Shown one piece after another: positions 18,625 to 28,335 of a stretch of 64,000 bases of DNA; within the stretch, counting starts at the first letter, position 1; every line of letters starts with the position of its first letter. The DNA is from Mycobacterium deserti (GTDB taxonomy: Bacteria > Actinomycetota > Actinomycetes > Mycobacteriales > Mycobacteriaceae). Both the position numbers and the translations under genes were made by a program. Below the pieces are notes generated by a model, which saw nothing but the letters and a program-made list of their open reading frames with translations, searched no databases and was not told the origin of the DNA. The DNA lies in NCBI RefSeq assembly GCF_025345615.1, contig NZ_JAODWD010000001.1:871304-935303 (forward strand), written 5' to 3'.

Positions 18625-18900
18625 CCACGGGGCGGACCGACGCCAGACATGGTGCGACCCCCGAGCCGACGTTCCACAGTTGGACAAAACCGTAGGGCTC
18701 GGGGGTCGGGTGACTGCGGGGAATTCGCCAGCGCGCGCGGATCGCGGTGAGCGTTGCGCTCGTTCCCCGGCGCTGCTAGCTCGCAGCCACCTCACATGTC
18801 CATAAGTCATTCAATTTCTCGGACCACCTCCCTTCTTGTGTACGAGCGACGGTACCCGCGCACAAACGCGGCGACAACCAATTTCTCAGCCATTACGCGC
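18625..18900 (-). promoter_or_regulatory. Structured leader region upstream of solute-binding protein
   Basis: This 276-base gap has no convincing gene. CGACCCCCGAGCC (18655-18667) and GGCTCGGGGGTCG (18696-18708) are perfectly inverted over 13 bases, with a 28-base loop that contains a smaller TCCA/TGGA stem. Nearer 18760-18790 lies further dyad-rich sequence typical of mycobacterial spacers. The hairpin is 37 bases before the ATG of the binding protein on the transcribed strand. I could not match it to a known riboswitch class. Confidence 0.45.
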
Positions 18901-19779
18901 TCAGCGATCGCTGACGATCGCGGCGTCGACGAGTTGCGCAAGATCACGCGCCAACGGCGCAGGTGGCAGCGGCGCACCGTCCAAGGTGTGCACCCTGGCC
19001 GCCAGCGTGATGCTCGACACCAGCCAGACGCCCTGTGCGGCAACTAGATCCGTGACCCGCAATCTGCGGTAGTCGCAGTCGTACCCTTTGTTGCGAGCCA
19101 CCTCGAACAGGGCGCGCTGCGTCGTGCCGCGCAGAATCGGATACCAGGGCGGCGGGGTGAGCAGTGTCGGGTTGCCGTCGACAGTCGTCGCGATCACCAC
19201 CGTGGAGCGCGGCCCCTCGAGCACGTAACCGTCGGTGCCGACGAAGATCACGTCCGATGCGCCCTGGCGCTCCGCGTGCCGCAGTGCGGCCATGTTGATC
19301 GCGTACGACAGGGTCTTTGCGCCCGCCAGCAGCCACGGCATGTCGTCGGCACCCTCGGCGGTCAGCCCGCGCGGCAGGGTCACGGCCGCGACGCCCTTGC
19401 TGCGCGCCTCGGCCACCCGCGCCGGCAGGTCGCCGATGGTCGCGTACGCGGTCGGCGGTGAGCCGCCTTCGCGACCACGGCTGTACACCAGTCGCAGCAC
19501 GCCCTCGCCGCCGCCGTCGGCCAGCCACTTGCCGACCGCGGCGTCCACGGCCGAACGCCACTGCGGCAGGTCCGGCGCCGGCAGGTCGGTCAGCTTCGCC
19601 GAGTGCGTCAGCCTCGCGAGGTGCGCCTCGAGCAGACACGGCCTGCGGTCGCGGACCAACAACGTCTCGAAGACGCCGTCGCCACGGACGGCGGCCAGGT
19701 CGTCGGCGTACAGCAGGGGCGCCGAGGGATCGTGCAGTTCACCATCGAGGGTCACCACGACCGCGGGTTGCGTCGCCAT
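18901..19779 (-). CDS. Aminodeoxychorismate lyase-like PLP enzyme (branched-chain aminotransferase fold)
   Basis: A 292-residue fold-type IV PLP protein, counterpart of Rv0812. The PLP lysine is in LAGAKTLSYA, with GDGVFETLLV early, the characteristic GYVLEGPRSTVVI, and the C-terminal substrate loop. Rv0812-type proteins have been called 4-amino-4-deoxychorismate lyases (folate, PabC step) or D-amino acid aminotransferases, and sequence alone cannot separate the two. ATG 19779 (MATQPAV) is the start; it is divergent from ygfZ at 19844. Confidence 0.87.
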   Translation of the reverse strand: MATQPAVVVTLDGELHDPSAPLLYADDLAAVRGDGVFETLLVRDRRPCLLEAHLARLTHSAKLTDLPAPDLPQWRSAVDAAVGKWLADGGGEGVLRLVYSRGREGGSPPTAYATIGDLPARVAEARSKGVAAVTLPRGLTAEGADDMPWLLAGAKTLSYAINMAALRHAERQGASDVIFVGTDGYVLEGPRSTVVIATTVDGNPTLLTPPPWYPILRGTTQRALFEVARNKGYDCDYRRLRVTDLVAAQGVWLVSSITLAARVHTLDGAPLPPAPLARDLAQLVDAAIVSDR

Positions 19780-19843
19780 GGCCCAGAAGCGTAGCGCCCG
19801 GCGGCGGGCGCGAAGCGAGGAGCAGTGACCGTAGAGTTGAAGC

Positions 19844-20905
19844 ATGTCCGCTGTTCCCGCCCCTGAAACCGGACCCGACGCCGGAGCCGTCTGGCACTAC
19901 GGCGACCCGTTCGGCGAGCAGCGCGCCGCGGCGAACGACGCCGTGGTGGTGGACCGCTCGCACCGGGCCGCCCTGACCCTCACCGGTGGCGACCGGAAAT
20001 CCTGGCTGCACAACATCTCCACCCAGCACGTCAGCGACCTGCCTGACGGCGCGGTGACCGAGAATTTGAGCCTCGACGGGCAGGGCCGTGTCGAAGATCA
20101 CTGGCTGCAGACTCAGCTCGACGGCCTCACAGTGCTCGACACCGAACCGTCGCGCGGCGAGCCGTTGCTGACCTATCTGCAGCGGATGGTGTTCTGGTCC
20201 GACGTCGCGGTCGAAGCAGCGGACCTCGCGGTTTTGTCGCTGCTCGGTCCCCGCCTGACCGACGTCGCGGAGACCCTGAATGTCGGTCCTCTACCAGCGG
20301 AGTTGAGCGCCGTTGCGCTGCCCGACGGCGGGTTCCTGCGCCGCCTGCACGGCGTCGAGATGGACCTCGTCGTACCGCGCGAGCAGGCCGCGCACTGGAA
20401 GAAGCGGCTGACCGACGCCGGAGTGCGACCGGCCGGTGTATGGGCCTACGAGGCGCATCGGGTAGCGGCCCGCAGAGCCCGTCTCGGCGTCGACACCGAC
20501 GAACGGACGATCCCGCACGAGGTCGGCTGGATCGGGTCAGCGGTGCACCTCGACAAGGGCTGCTACCGCGGGCAGGAGACGGTGGCCCGAGTGCACAACC
20601 TCGGAAAACCGCCAAGGATGCTGGTGTTGCTGCAGCTCGACGGCTCGGCCGAGCGTCCGTCGACGGGCGACCCGGTGCTGGCCGCCGGCCGCACCGTGGG
20701 CCGACTCGGCACGGTGGTCGATCATGTCGACGAGGGCCCGATCGCTCTCGCCCTGGTCAAGCGCGGCCTGCCCGCAGACACCGAACTGACCACGGGCGGC
20801 GAACAAGAGGTGGCCGCCGTCATCGACGTCGGGTCGTTGCCGCCGCCTGATGTCGCCGGTGCCGGGCGCCGCGCGGTGGAACAGCTGCGAGGTGGCGCGC
20901 GTTGA
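19844..20905 (+). CDS. ygfZ: YgfZ/GcvT family folate-binding Fe-S maturation protein
   Basis: A 353-residue tetrahydrofolate-binding protein of the YgfZ family that supports repair or assembly of Fe-S enzymes. The diagnostic KGCYRGQETVARV motif contains the conserved cysteine. N-terminal GcvT-like segments such as LTGGDRKSWLHNISTQHV are present. It is divergent from the aminodeoxychorismate-lyase-like gene, an association commonly conserved in actinobacteria (Rv0811c-Rv0812). Confidence 0.93.
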   Translation: MSAVPAPETGPDAGAVWHYGDPFGEQRAAANDAVVVDRSHRAALTLTGGDRKSWLHNISTQHVSDLPDGAVTENLSLDGQGRVEDHWLQTQLDGLTVLDTEPSRGEPLLTYLQRMVFWSDVAVEAADLAVLSLLGPRLTDVAETLNVGPLPAELSAVALPDGGFLRRLHGVEMDLVVPREQAAHWKKRLTDAGVRPAGVWAYEAHRVAARRARLGVDTDERTIPHEVGWIGSAVHLDKGCYRGQETVARVHNLGKPPRMLVLLQLDGSAERPSTGDPVLAAGRTVGRLGTVVDHVDEGPIALALVKRGLPADTELTTGGEQEVAAVIDVGSLPPPDVAGAGRRAVEQLRGGAR

Positions 20906-21020
20906 CTGCCACGTGACCCTGCCAGCACACGACAGCCAGGCACGGTAAAGTGTCGGCAGGACGATAAATGACACTCAGATCGGAGCCGCCTGTACGTTGG
21001 GCCGCTCCGTTATTGCGCGA

Positions 21021-21032
21021 GGGGGTACCCCC
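21021..21032 (+). promoter_or_regulatory. Palindrome overlapping ribosome-binding site of DUF3073 gene
   Basis: GGGGGTACCCCC is a 12-base perfect palindrome ending immediately before ATG 21033. The G-run is the only candidate ribosome-binding sequence, so folding or dimerisation of the mRNA here could limit translation. Confidence 0.45.
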
Positions 21033-21203
21033 ATGGGCCGCGGCCGGGCGAAGGCAAAGCAGACCAAGGTTGCTCGTGAGCTCAAGTACAGCTCACCGCA
21101 GACCGATTTCGAGCGGCTTCAGCGCGAGCTGGCGGGCGCCGACGATTTCAACGGCGCCGATCCGGTAGCCGACGAAATAGACGACGACGACTGGCGGCGT
21201 TAG
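21033..21203 (+). CDS. DUF3073 small basic protein
   Basis: A 56-residue conserved actinobacterial protein (Rv0810c-like): a basic N-terminus (MGRGRAKAKQTKVARELKYS) and an acidic end (DEIDDDDWRR). The family function is unknown; the charge split suggests nucleic-acid or ribosome contact. It is next to, and convergent with, purM, two bases separating the stops. Confidence 0.85.
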   Translation: MGRGRAKAKQTKVARELKYSSPQTDFERLQRELAGADDFNGADPVADEIDDDDWRR

Positions 21204-21205
21204 CC

Positions 21206-22279
21206 CTAAAAGCGCGGGTGCTGGCCCACGAGCTCGGCTCGGGGGCTGTCTTTGCCGCCCTTCTTGACCGTTCCCACGGTCCAGCAGTTGAGATGGCGGG
21301 CGGTCAGCACGGCCAGCGCCCTATCGGTGTCCTCGGGAGCCACGACGGCAACCATCCCGATGCCCATGTTGAACGTCTTCTCCATCTCGGCGCGCTCGAC
21401 GCGTCCACGCTGGGCAATCATGCCGAACACCGGAGCGGGTGTCCATGTGCCGCGGTCGATTTCGGCCACCAGCCCGTGCGGGACCACCCGCTCGAGGTTG
21501 CCCGCCAGGCCGCCGCCGGTGATGTGGCAGAAGGTGCGCACCTGAGTCTCGGCGATCAGCGCAAGGCAGTCCTTGGCGTAGATCCGCGTCGGCTCCAGCA
21601 GTTCTTCGCCCAGAGTGCGGCCGAACTCCTCGACGTGCCCGGCGAGGTTCATTCGGTCGATCTCGAGCAGCACTTTGCGCGCCAGTGAGTAACCGTTGGA
21701 GTGCAGACCGGTCGACGCCATCGCGATGATCACGTCACCCGGCTTGACGCGGTCGGGGCCCAAGACGTCGTCGGCCTCCACCACCCCGACGCCGGTCGCC
21801 GAGATGTCGTAGTGGTCGGGCGCCATCAAGCCGGGATGTTCCGCGGTCTCCCCGCCCAACAGGGCGCAGCCCGACAACACACAGCCCTCGGCGATGCCGG
21901 CGACGATTTGACCGACCCGTTCGGGCACTGTGCGGCCGACCGCGATGTAGTCCTGGAGGAACAGCGGTTCGGCGCCGCACACCACGAGGTCGTCGACGAC
22001 CATGGCCACCAGGTCGATGCCGACCGTGTCGTGTTTGTCCATGGCCTGGGCGACGGCGAGCTTGGTGCCCACCCCGTCCGTCGACGATGCGAGGACGGGC
22101 TCGCGATAGCCGCCGCGCAGGGCGAACAGTCCGGCGAACCCGCCCAAACCACCGCGGACCTCGGGTCTGGTGGCCTTGTTGGCCAGCGGTTTGAGGAGTT
22201 CGACGGCTCGGTCGCCGGCTTCGATGTCGACCCCGGCCGACGCGTAGGAGATGCCGGCAGGTTCGGCGCTTTCGGTCAT
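21206..22279 (-). CDS. purM: Phosphoribosylformylglycinamidine cyclo-ligase (AIR synthetase)
   Basis: A 357-residue ATP-dependent enzyme closing the imidazole ring of AIR in step 5 of purine synthesis. Family segments are SSTDGVGTKLAVA, GIDLVAMVVDDL, LLGGETAEHPG, STGLHSNGYSLAR and FCHITGGGLAGNLERVVP. ATG 22279 (MTESAEPAG) is the start. In M. tuberculosis purF is adjacent; here two plus-strand genes separate them. Confidence 0.97.
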   Translation of the reverse strand: MTESAEPAGISYASAGVDIEAGDRAVELLKPLANKATRPEVRGGLGGFAGLFALRGGYREPVLASSTDGVGTKLAVAQAMDKHDTVGIDLVAMVVDDLVVCGAEPLFLQDYIAVGRTVPERVGQIVAGIAEGCVLSGCALLGGETAEHPGLMAPDHYDISATGVGVVEADDVLGPDRVKPGDVIIAMASTGLHSNGYSLARKVLLEIDRMNLAGHVEEFGRTLGEELLEPTRIYAKDCLALIAETQVRTFCHITGGGLAGNLERVVPHGLVAEIDRGTWTPAPVFGMIAQRGRVERAEMEKTFNMGIGMVAVVAPEDTDRALAVLTARHLNCWTVGTVKKGGKDSPRAELVGQHPRF

Positions 22280-22351
22280 CGCGAGTAAGGCTACCGGTGT
22301 TGGCCGCGCGTCGGTACGTGCGTGCGGCCCCTGTGTGCGAACCTGGCCACC

Positions 22352-22786
22352 ATGACGACGCTTCGCTGGCTTGCGCTTCTCATGACGGCGATCGGTGCGC
22401 CGTGGACGCTGACCCCCGCGACGGCGTTCGCCACCCCGAGCTCCGGCGTCGAGGCGGTGACGCTGTCGCAGGCGACGGTCGACGGGATCGACTACATCAC
22501 CCGTGAGATCACCATCGCCCCTGGCGGCAGCACCGGCTGGCACTACCACGACGGGCAGGTGTACGGCGTCATCCGGGCAGGCACGCTCACCCACGACGCG
22601 GCGAACTGCACCCGCGACGGCGTCTACGCCGTCGGGGCGCCCATCACCGAGGCCAGCGGACCGAGCAACGTGCATGTCGGGCGCAACCTGGAGTCCGTGC
22701 CGCTCAAGATGTGGGTGCTCTACATCAAACCCACGGGCGTTCCGCTCGCTGTGGATACGCCCGACCCCGGTTGCGCGTTTGCCTGA
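22352..22786 (+). CDS. Secreted cupin-domain protein
   Basis: A 144-residue exported protein: signal peptide (MTTLRWLALLMTAIGAPWTL, cleaved probably after AFA) then a single cupin barrel with metal-ligand-type residues in PGGSTGWHYHDGQVYGVI and the second motif near SNVHVGRNLESVPLKMWVLY. Two Cys (AANC, DPGC) may pair. The substrate is unknown. It is one of two genes inserted between purM and purF, on the opposite strand. Confidence 0.82.
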   Translation: MTTLRWLALLMTAIGAPWTLTPATAFATPSSGVEAVTLSQATVDGIDYITREITIAPGGSTGWHYHDGQVYGVIRAGTLTHDAANCTRDGVYAVGAPITEASGPSNVHVGRNLESVPLKMWVLYIKPTGVPLAVDTPDPGCAFA

Positions 22787-22810
22787 CCGGGAACGGGGCA
22801 TCTCCCGTAG

Positions 22811-23769
22811 ATGGCCGCTGACGGAATTCGCTGTTTGGTGACGGGGGCGACCGGCTATATCGGCGGCCGGTTGATCCCGCATCTGCTTGACCGCGGCTAC
22901 GCGGTGCGGGCCTTGGCGCGCAACCCGGACAAGCTCGACGACCGGCCATGGCGTGATCGGATCGACATCGCCTGCGGTGACCTCAGCGACGCCGACTCGT
23001 TGAGCGCGGCATTCGAGGGCATGGACGTCGTCTACTACCTCGTGCATTCCATGGGCACGGAGAAGAACTTCGAGCAAGCCGAAGCGGAATCGGCGCGCAA
23101 TGTGGTCGAGGCAGCGCGTCGTGCAGGCGTCAGACGCCTGGTGTACTTGGGCGGTCTGCACCCGCAAAAAGACGACCTGTCGCCGCACCTGCGCTCGCGC
23201 GCCGCGGTCGGCGACGCCCTCATCGAATCCGGCATCGAGGCCGTCGTGCTGCAGGCCGGTATCGTGATCGGTTCGGGGTCAGCGTCTTTCGAGATGATCC
23301 GCCATCTGACAAATCGCCTGCCCGCGATGACCACGCCCAAGTGGGTGCACAACAAGATCCAGCCGATCGCTGCCCGCGACGTCCTGCACTATCTGGCCGA
23401 GGCCGCCACCGTCACGGTGCCGTCGTCGCGCACGTGGGACGTCGGCGGACCGGACGTCTTCGAATACGGCGAGGCCATGCAAGTCTATGCCGAGGTGGCA
23501 GGCCTGCGACGGCGGCTGATGATCGTATTGCCTTGGCTCACACCGACTATCGCGAGTTGGTGGATCGGCGTTGTGACTCCGATGCCCGGCGGACTTGCGC
23601 GACCGCTGATCGAGTCGCTGGAGGTCGACGCGGTGATGGGCGAACACGACATCGACGACATCATCGCGCCGCCGGAAGGCGGCCTGACGTCGTATCGGGA
23701 TGCTGTCGCCGAGGCGCTGCGGGATGGACCGCTGCCCAGCGATCCGAGCTGGGCCCGCGTCGGCCGCAG

Positions 23770-23773
<4 letters not shown>
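22811..23773 (+). CDS. NAD(P)-binding atypical SDR (NmrA-like)
   Basis: A 320-residue protein with an N-terminal Rossmann motif VTGATGYIGGRLIPHLL, an NmrA/NDUFA9-like body (VVYYLVHSMGTEKNF, RLVYLGGLHP) and a C-terminal membrane-proximal region. No canonical YxxxK pair is seen, which fits the atypical extended SDRs used as redox sensors or quinone- or lipid-modifying reductases. It lies 24 bases after the cupin gene and its stop overlaps the purF stop on the other strand. Confidence 0.85.
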
Positions 23774-25302
<1,529 letters not shown>

Positions 25303-25651
25303 AATATGGCTGCTCCCAGGGCGGATTGGGTAGACGCGTTCAGTCTACGGTCATCACGGGTTGAACTGGAGAATGCATCGGTGGTGTCGCCTTAGGAACA
25401 ACAGCAGCCGACCGCAATAAATTTCAGGCCCAAGCCTCACGACTCAGCCCGGCTTTCGGCTCCAAGCCGTCGCCTCCGCCCGGCGACACCGCATCCGCAC
25501 CTGCGTTCGCGCAGCTCAGCCTCCCGATACGGGGTAGCCGGCCACCTTCGCATCGTCGCAAGCGCCGCGAGTATTCGATCGCCGGCCACGTCACTGCGGC
25601 ACCGCAGCGCTTGACCCACCTCGTCGTCGACGCCGGCGGACTGTGGCGAAA
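25303..25651. other. Intergenic gap between purF and SCP-like gene
   Basis: About 350 bases without a gene I can support. The part next to purF (25303-25430) holds its promoter region, with TAGACT on the minus strand near 25345. The rest reads open on the minus strand as an Arg/Cys-rich translation (for example REAELRERRCGC at about 25490-25530), but that frame runs into the SCP-like gene out of phase and has no start or ribosome-binding site. It may be decayed coding sequence. Confidence 0.4.
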
Positions 25652-26044
25652 CTAACCGTCCAGGGGCACCAGCGGCAGCCAGCGCGCGATCTCGCCAGCC
25701 CGCCCGCCGGACAGCTGCATCGCCCCACTCGCGGTCGCGTCGTCGGAGTCCAGCAGCCCCGTCGCCAGCAGCAACCACGTGCGCGGATCGGTCTCCACCA
25801 CGTTGGGCGGATTGCCGCGCCGGTGGGCCGGACCCGAAATGCACTGCACCGCAACGAAAGGCGGCACTCGCACTTCGACACTCGAGCCTGGCGCGTTGTC
25901 CGCAAGTGTGCGGGCCGTCAGCCGCACCGCGTCGGCCAGTTGGGCGCGCGAAGGCGCGGAGCTGTTCTCGTCGCGCAGCCAGCTTTCGATCGCTCGGACT
26001 GCGGCGCGGGTCTTCGTCGGATCGGCACTACGCCGTGCGGCCAT
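25652..26044 (-). CDS. Sterol-carrier-protein-like protein
   Basis: A 130-residue protein matching the actinobacterial SCP-like family found next to purF (Rv0807). It has a helical N-terminus (RAAVRAIESWLRDE), then EVRVPPFVAVQCI, NPPNVVETDPRTWLLLATG and the closing GEIARWLPLVPL. A lipid- or hydrophobic-ligand-binding role is inferred from the fold; the actual ligand is unknown. It is divergent from the MCE gene, with 16 bases between starts. Confidence 0.82.
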   Translation of the reverse strand: MAARRSADPTKTRAAVRAIESWLRDENSSAPSRAQLADAVRLTARTLADNAPGSSVEVRVPPFVAVQCISGPAHRRGNPPNVVETDPRTWLLLATGLLDSDDATASGAMQLSGGRAGEIARWLPLVPLDG

Positions 26045-26048
26045 ACCT

Positions 26049-26054
26049 TAGGGT
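26049..26054 (+). promoter_or_regulatory. Leaderless -10 of orphan MCE gene
   Basis: TAGGGT at 26049-26054 lies six bases before GTG 26061 and is the only promoter-like element in the 16-base divergent gap with the SCP-like gene. Confidence 0.5.
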
Positions 26055-26060
26055 CTCAAA

Positions 26061-27260
26061 GTGTTTGTCGACCGCCACCGGCCACCGTACAAGGTGGCCG
26101 GCGTGGTGCTCCTGACCATCACCGCTGCCGTCGGCGCGCTGATCTTCCTCCAGTTCCGCGGCGACCTGACCCGCAAGGAACAGCTGACGCTGCTGTCGTC
26201 GCGCGCCGGACTGGTCGTCGATCCCGGTTCGAAGGTGACCTACAACGGCGTGGAGATCGGCCGTGTGGCCCAGGTCGGCCTGGTCGATATCGACGGCGTC
26301 CAGAAGGCCAAGCTGACGCTCGACGTCGATCCGCACTACCTGACGTTCATCCCCGCCAACGTCGACGCGCAGATCCGGGCAACCACGGTGTTCGGCAACA
26401 AGTACATCTCGTTCAGCTCACCGGAACACCCTGCCACTGCTCGGATTTCGAATCGCGACGTCATCGACGCCTCGTCGGTGACGACCGAGTTCAATACGCT
26501 GTTCGAGGCGGTCACCCAGATCGCCGAGCGGGTGGATCCGATCAAGTTGAACCAGACCCTGTCGGCGACGGCCGAAGCGCTGACCGGACTCGGCGACGAA
26601 TTCGGCGAGTCACTGCTCAACGGCAACAAGATCCTCGCTGACGTGAATCCGAAGATGCCGCAGATCCGTCGTGACAATCAAGCGCTGGCTCGTCTGGCCG
26701 ATGTGTATGCCGACGCATCGCCGGAGGTGTGGGACGGGATCGACAACGCCGTGCGCACCGCGCAGGCCCTCAACCACCACCGCGGCGACCTCGACGCGGC
26801 ACTGATGGCCGCAGTCGGCATCGCCGGCAATGCCGAGGCCTTCGATCGCGCCGGACCGTATCTGGCGCGGGGCGCCAAGGACCTGGTGCCGACGACACAG
26901 CTTCTCGACGAGTACCAGGGGGAGATCTTCTGCTCGATCCGCAAGTTCAACCAGGTGCAGCCACGCGTCGCGAAGACGTTGGGCGGCAACGGGTATTCGC
27001 TCACCGGCGGCGGGGTCCTGGCGGGTGCGGCCAACCCCTACGTCTATCCCGACAACCTGCCGAGAGTGAACGCCCGCGGCGGCCCCGAGGGCCGGCCCGG
27101 CTGCTGGCAGGACATCACCCGCGAGCTGTACCCCGCGCCGTATCTGGTGATGGACACCGGTGCGAGCATCGCGCCGTACAACCATCTCGAGCTCGGCCAG
27201 CCGCTGTTCATCGATTACGTGTGGGGCCGCCAGATCGGTGAGCTGACGATCAATCCGTGA
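26061..27260 (+). CDS. Orphan MCE-family protein
   Basis: A 399-residue Mce protein (MlaD domain family). One N-terminal membrane helix (about residues 12-31) is followed by the MCE domain (SSRAGLVVDPGSKVTYNGVEIGRV, about 45-120), a helical stretch (VTQIAERVDPIKLNQTLSAT) and the Mce_4/CUP1025 region with paired cysteines (GEIFCSIRKF, GRPGCWQDITREL). Mce proteins build lipid or sterol conduits with YrbE permeases and an MceG ATPase. None of those, and no other mce gene, is in the window, so this is a solitary paralogue. Confidence 0.88.
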   Translation: MFVDRHRPPYKVAGVVLLTITAAVGALIFLQFRGDLTRKEQLTLLSSRAGLVVDPGSKVTYNGVEIGRVAQVGLVDIDGVQKAKLTLDVDPHYLTFIPANVDAQIRATTVFGNKYISFSSPEHPATARISNRDVIDASSVTTEFNTLFEAVTQIAERVDPIKLNQTLSATAEALTGLGDEFGESLLNGNKILADVNPKMPQIRRDNQALARLADVYADASPEVWDGIDNAVRTAQALNHHRGDLDAALMAAVGIAGNAEAFDRAGPYLARGAKDLVPTTQLLDEYQGEIFCSIRKFNQVQPRVAKTLGGNGYSLTGGGVLAGAANPYVYPDNLPRVNARGGPEGRPGCWQDITRELYPAPYLVMDTGASIAPYNHLELGQPLFIDYVWGRQIGELTINP

Positions 27261-27262
27261 GT

Positions 27263-27292
27263 GTTGACGTCAACTACCGTTGAGGTTTTACG
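27263..27292 (+). promoter_or_regulatory. Palindromic promoter of PPOX gene (MerR-like operator)
   Basis: GTTGACGTCAAC (27263-27274) is a 12-base perfect palindrome containing a TTGACG -35-like hexamer. It overlaps ACGTCAAC-TACC-GTTGAGGT (27267-27286), an eight-base inverted repeat with one mismatch lying between the -35 and a TTTTAC (27287-27292). An operator filling the promoter spacer is typical of MerR-family control. No MerR gene is nearby. Confidence 0.4.
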
Positions 27293-27301
27293 TTGGGCGG
27301 C

Positions 27302-27724
27302 ATGACGTTCAAACCGCACGAAATCGACTATCTGCGCAAGGCCGACCTCGGCCGGCTGGCCACCGTTCAACGCGACGGCACACCGCAGAACAGCCCGGTG
27401 GGCTTTGCCTACAACGAGGAACTCGGCACCATCGACATCGCCGGCTACGGGATGTCGAAGAGCCAGAAGTTCCGCAACATCGCCCACCAACGCAAGGTGG
27501 CTTTCGTCGTCGACGACATCGCGTCACGCGACCCTTGGCGGGTGCGATGTCTCGAAATCCGGGGCATCGCAGAGCAAGCTGAGGTACCGCCGTCCCGCGG
27601 TGGCGCGGGCGACCAACTCGACACCGCGATCATCCGCATCACGCCCCGCCGGATAATCAGCTTCGGCATCGACGATCTGGACAGCGAACCTCATCAACTG
27701 GTCGCAGATATTCGAGACGTTTGA
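27302..27724 (+). CDS. PPOX-class F420-dependent oxidoreductase
   Basis: A 140-residue split-barrel flavin/deazaflavin protein (pyridoxamine-5-phosphate-oxidase-like). The barrel start LGRLATVQRDGTPQNSPVGF, the KSQKFRNIAHQRKVAFVVDD segment and the final strand region ITPRRIISFGID match the mycobacterial F420-dependent subgroup. The substrate is unknown. ATG 27302 was chosen over TTG 27293. Its 3' end overlaps the convergent protease gene by 31 bases. Confidence 0.88.
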   Translation: MTFKPHEIDYLRKADLGRLATVQRDGTPQNSPVGFAYNEELGTIDIAGYGMSKSQKFRNIAHQRKVAFVVDDIASRDPWRVRCLEIRGIAEQAEVPPSRGGAGDQLDTAIIRITPRRIISFGIDDLDSEPHQLVADIRDV

Positions 27725-28335
27725 GTCCTTCGGCGCTGGACGTACAGCGCTGCGACGGCGGCCGTCTGGTTGACGGCCAGGTGCGCGAGCATCGGCGCGA
27801 TCACGCTGCCGCTGCGGGCGTACAACCAACCGAATCCCCACCCGGCGGCACCCGTGACCACAACGGTGCCTGCCACGGGGTTCTTCGTGATGCGCGCGTC
27901 CATGATGTGCCACAGGCCGAACGCGACAGCCTGCAAGAGCCGCCCACCGGCGGTGCCGAACGCCCGCTCGGACTCGGTGCCCAGGATCGCGCGGTAGGCG
28001 ACTTCCTCGGGCCAGACGGTGCCCAGCGGAATGTCGAGCAACATCCAGCGGGCCGGGCGCGCGGGCAACTCACGCGCGGCCATCCCCGCCCGCACTGACG
28101 GGACAAGCGTGGTCGCGGCCACCCCGAGCGCCAACAGTGCGCCCGCGGCGAGGCCATGGCGCACGCCAGACCACAGCTCCGGAGGGCGCAGCCCCAGCGG
28201 CGGCCGGGCAAGCGCATACAGGCCGGTGCCCAACGCGGCGCTCTGCGCCGGGTGAAACCGCACGCGCGGCGCGACGAAACTCCAGCCCACCATCGCGGCG
28301 GCAATGGCGAAGGCACGAATCTGGCTGCTGTGCAT
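27694..28335 (-). CDS. CPBP family intramembrane glutamic endopeptidase
   Basis: A 213-residue multi-pass membrane protease of the CAAX/bacteriocin-processing (ABI) family. The catalytic motifs are visible: PEEVAYRAILG (EExxxR), FGLWHIMDA (FxxxH) and APMLAHLAVNQTAA (HxxxN). Its ATG overlaps the stop of the upstream alpha/beta-hydrolase gene (ATGA), making it the third gene of a purL-led coupled set. It corresponds in place to Rv0804. Confidence 0.88.
   Translation of the reverse strand: MHSSQIRAFAIAAAMVGWSFVAPRVRFHPAQSAALGTGLYALARPPLGLRPPELWSGVRHGLAAGALLALGVAATTLVPSVRAGMAARELPARPARWMLLDIPLGTVWPEEVAYRAILGTESERAFGTAGGRLLQAVAFGLWHIMDARITKNPVAGTVVVTGAAGWGFGWLYARSGSVIAPMLAHLAVNQTAAVAALYVQRRRTQTSRISATS

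Noticed and set aside
18655..18708. Hairpin as a classical intrinsic terminator
   Set aside because: The loop is 28 bases and no T-run follows on either strand; it also lies just before a gene start rather than after a stop.
18625..18900. Known riboswitch classes (SAM-IV, c-di-AMP/ydaO, M-box, cobalamin, TPP)
   Set aside because: None of the conserved core sequences of these classes could be found by reading either strand.
22280..23188. N-terminal extension of PurM by about 300 residues
   Set aside because: This is the antisense of the cupin and SDR genes; PurM homology begins at ATG 22279.
25437..25844. Minus-strand open frame downstream of and overlapping the SCP-like gene
   Set aside because: It overlaps the SCP-like gene out of phase, lacks a start signal, and its N-terminal half is compositional noise. 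Kept only as a possible remnant in the gap description.
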